NCBI GenBank assembly: GCA_028293745.1
Contig: JAQGOF010000191.1
Coordinates: 1-64,000 of the forward strand
Length of the DNA stretch: 64,000 nt
Origin: Gammaproteobacteria bacterium
GTDB taxonomy: Bacteria; Pseudomonadota; Gammaproteobacteria; Steroidobacterales; Steroidobacteraceae
Direction: 5' to 3'
In this document: positions 62,216-64,000 of the stretch, piece by piece
How positions within the stretch are numbered: position 1 is the stretch's first letter
How the letters are laid out: the number at the start of each line of letters is the position of its first letter
Program-made: the position numbers and the translations under genes
Notes under the pieces: model-generated
Databases searched by the model: none
What the model saw: only the letters and a program-made list of their open reading frames with translations
What the model was told of the DNA's origin: nothing

Positions 62216-63492
62216 CTTCCGCCAACGCAAGCGTCTCGATCCCAACAGCCGCTGCGCCATCGCGTTACCCCTGGCAGCTCGTTGGGTTGCTGTGGATGGT
62301 TGCATTCCTGAACAATGCCGACCGTGCCGTCATCGTTGCGGTGATGCCGCAGCTGCGAACGGAATTCCAGCTCACCGCGACCCAGCTTGCATTGATCAGC
62401 TCAGTGTTTTTCTGGATCTATGCGATTGCTGCATTCCTGTCCGGGCGCCTGGGTGATACCGGCCGCCGCTCACGGATCGTCATTGCCGGGCTCGCCTTCT
62501 GGAGCATTGCCACCGGCGTTGCATCCTTGTCCACCGGCTTCGTCATGTTTATCGCCTTGCGCGCAATGGTCGCGCTGGGTGAATCAACTTACTACCCCGC
62601 GGCCACGGCCCTCATCAGCGATTGGCATTCCCGCAAATTGCGCAGCCGGGCGTTGTCACTACACCAGACAGGCGTATTCGCGGGCGCGGGCCTGGGTGCT
62701 TTCGCTGCAGGACTGATGGCGGACCGGTTCGGCTGGCGGATTCCATTCGTAGTCTTCGGGCTGGCCGGGCTCGCCCTGGGTCTCGTTCTGATCAAACTGC
62801 TGCGCGACGCGCCGCAAAGCCGTGCGGCCACCGCCTCACCGGCCAAAGCGAGCGACAAGAGCTCGCTGCGCCTGGTGCTCGGGCAGCGCGCGGCCTTGTA
62901 TCTGTGCGTCGTATTCTTTCTCAGCAATGGCGCAGCAGTCGGTTTGACCGTGTGGGCACCAACCTACGTGCACGATGTCATAGGCCTCAATCTGGGAGCT
63001 TCTGCATTGTACGGCTCGGCGAGCATCAATTTAGCCGGTTTCCTCTCGGTCCCGTTTGGAGGGCTGCTCGCCGACTGGCTGGCGGAGCGTTCCGCGATTG
63101 GCAGGTTCTACGCCCTCATCGTCGGCTTGAGCATCGCGGCCCTGTTCCTGCTGCCGTTCGCATTGGCGAGGACGGCTATGATGGTTGGCGCCGTGCTGCT
63201 TTGCTCCACCCTCGGTAAGGGTGTGTTTGATGGATGTATCTATGCGGCGATGCACGACATAGTACCGCCACGCGCGCGCGCCACAGCCGTCGGCCTGATG
63301 ACCATGCTTGGATTCTTTGGCGCCGGACTCATGCCATTGGTCATTGCTCGATCGGCCGTTTACTTCGGCATGGCCGCGGGACTGGCATCACTTGCCGTGC
63401 TGTATTTCATGGCTGTGGGTATTTTGCTGGCGACCCGTGGCATAACACACGCCGCCGTTCTCGAGACACGCCAGATCGAGGCAGGAACCTGA
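62212..63492 (+). CDS. MFS transporter, ACS-like
   Basis: The 426-residue protein has 12 predicted membrane helices with MFS motifs: FLNNADRAVIVAVMP in helix 1, SGRLGDTGRRSRIV in the loop 2-3, and GESTYYPAATALI in helix 4. This resembles the anion:cation symporter group that moves sugar acids and organic anions. The GTG at 62212 overlaps the hydrolase stop (GTGA), so I prefer it to ATG 62161, which lies inside the hydrolase gene. With the hydrolase it suggests uptake of a glycoside or sugar-acid product. Confidence 0.85.
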   Translation: MTSANASVSIPTAAAPSRYPWQLVGLLWMVAFLNNADRAVIVAVMPQLRTEFQLTATQLALISSVFFWIYAIAAFLSGRLGDTGRRSRIVIAGLAFWSIATGVASLSTGFVMFIALRAMVALGESTYYPAATALISDWHSRKLRSRALSLHQTGVFAGAGLGAFAAGLMADRFGWRIPFVVFGLAGLALGLVLIKLLRDAPQSRAATASPAKASDKSSLRLVLGQRAALYLCVVFFLSNGAAVGLTVWAPTYVHDVIGLNLGASALYGSASINLAGFLSVPFGGLLADWLAERSAIGRFYALIVGLSIAALFLLPFALARTAMMVGAVLLCSTLGKGVFDGCIYAAMHDIVPPRARATAVGLMTMLGFFGAGLMPLVIARSAVYFGMAAGLASLAVLYFMAVGILLATRGITHAAVLETRQIEAGT

Positions 63493-63494
63493 CA

Positions 63495-64000
63495 ATGACA
63501 TCCCCGGCTCCCTCGGCACTCGTGCTCAAAGCTCCTCGAACGCTCGCATTCGAGCCGTTGGAACACAGACCCCTGGGCCCGGACGAGGTGCGGATTCGCA
63601 CCCTGTACTCCGGCGTGAGTGCGGGCACTGAGCTGTCGCAATATCGCGGTACGAATCCCTTCATGCACGTCCAATGGGACGCGCAAACGAGGCTCTTCAA
63701 GGCCGGCGCAGGGCCGAGCTGGCCCTATCCGGTCCGCAATCTCGGCTACGAGGAAGTTGGCGAGATCGTCGAGTTGGGTTCTGCGGTGAGCTCTGTTGGG
63801 CTGGGTCAGCGGGTATTCGGGACGTGGGGACACCGGACGCATCATGTTGCGAACCAGGAATATGCCCGGGATCGAGCGCTGCCCGACGGAGCTGATCCTC
63901 GCATTGGCATCTTCTCCCATATCGGGGCCGTGGCCTTGAATGGCGTGCACGACGCGGGAATTCGGATGGGCGATCTCGTCGTGGTGTTTGGTCTGGGAGT
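63495..64000 (+). CDS. Zinc-type alcohol dehydrogenase-like protein, 5' part only
   Basis: An open frame starts at ATG 63495, 2 bp after the transporter stop, and runs off the window end with 168 codons and no stop. It reads a medium-chain dehydrogenase N terminus: VRIRTLYSGVSAGTELSQYRG, NLGYEEVGEIVELG, GQRVFGTWGHRTHH, and the beginning of the nucleotide-binding domain (GDLVVVFGLG). The usual catalytic-zinc Cys after SG(I/V) is replaced by Ser-Ala-Gly-Thr-Glu, as in a subset of the family (BchC-like and sugar-alcohol types). Probably oxidises a product of the imported glycoside. Confidence 0.8.
   Translation, partial: MTSPAPSALVLKAPRTLAFEPLEHRPLGPDEVRIRTLYSGVSAGTELSQYRGTNPFMHVQWDAQTRLFKAGAGPSWPYPVRNLGYEEVGEIVELGSAVSSVGLGQRVFGTWGHRTHHVANQEYARDRALPDGADPRIGIFSHIGAVALNGVHDAGIRMGDLVVVFGLG

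Overview
The window is about 63-65% G+C by eye and is packed with Gram-negative genes: four TonB-dependent receptors, a complete ExbB/ExbD/TonB set, an OmpA-type outer-membrane barrel, c-type cytochromes and many signal peptides. Family content (dimethylglycine-dehydrogenase-like flavoproteins, toluene-monooxygenase-type diiron oxygenase, MocR and CysB-type regulators) fits a high-GC gammaproteobacterium with an environmental lifestyle, possibly of the Steroidobacter/Nevskia type. That taxon is an inference from gene content only. I saw no rRNA, tRNA, CRISPR array, insertion sequence or integrase.

Layout. (1) 56-4976, minus: two tandem FAD/aminomethyltransferase-domain dehydrogenases of the dimethylglycine/sarcosine type. 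(2) 5345-11027, plus, divergent from these: a tmoABCDE-like soluble diiron monooxygenase operon (hydroxylase alpha, gamma, Rieske ferredoxin, effector, hydroxylase beta), ending in a MEDS-PAS hybrid histidine kinase where the NADH reductase gene often sits. (3) 11061-22621, minus: TonB, ExbB, ExbD, a TonB-dependent receptor, a c'-like cytochrome, a b-type cytochrome, then a DUF1549/DUF1553 haem protein, a Tat-exported DUF1501 protein, two more c'-like cytochromes and a CHRD protein. This is the strongest candidate for an undescribed system: planctomycete-type proteins coupled to a private Ton motor and cytochromes. (4) 22861-24372: a rhodanese-fold protein without its catalytic cysteine, and a convergent CysB-like LysR regulator. 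(5) 24918-38308, plus: a 3022-residue secreted DUF11/SdrD-B protein overlapping by 4 bp a 1441-residue OmpA-domain outer-membrane barrel.

(6) 38355-48957, minus: a TonB-dependent siderophore-type receptor, a PaiB-like FMN-binding protein and four amidohydrolases, the last five genes each joined by 4-bp overlaps; a MocR regulator (49127-50590) lies just upstream. One amidohydrolase has lost half of its HxH metal motif. (7) 50755-52873, plus: a small periplasmic protein, a PepSY membrane protein and a small conserved-looking protein. (8) 53203-64000: a glycoside-use regulon. A LacI regulator sits between two divergent units: a TonB receptor plus a Na+ symporter fused to a GH65 glycosidase on the minus strand, and a mannosylglycerate-hydrolase-like GH, an MFS transporter and a zinc-type dehydrogenase (cut by the window end) on the plus strand. 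Both units carry the same 19-base palindromic operator overlapping the likely -35 box.

Together the loci describe a cell that imports complex organic compounds through TonB receptors, splits them in the periplasm with hydrolases, and oxidises hydrocarbons and N-methyl compounds.
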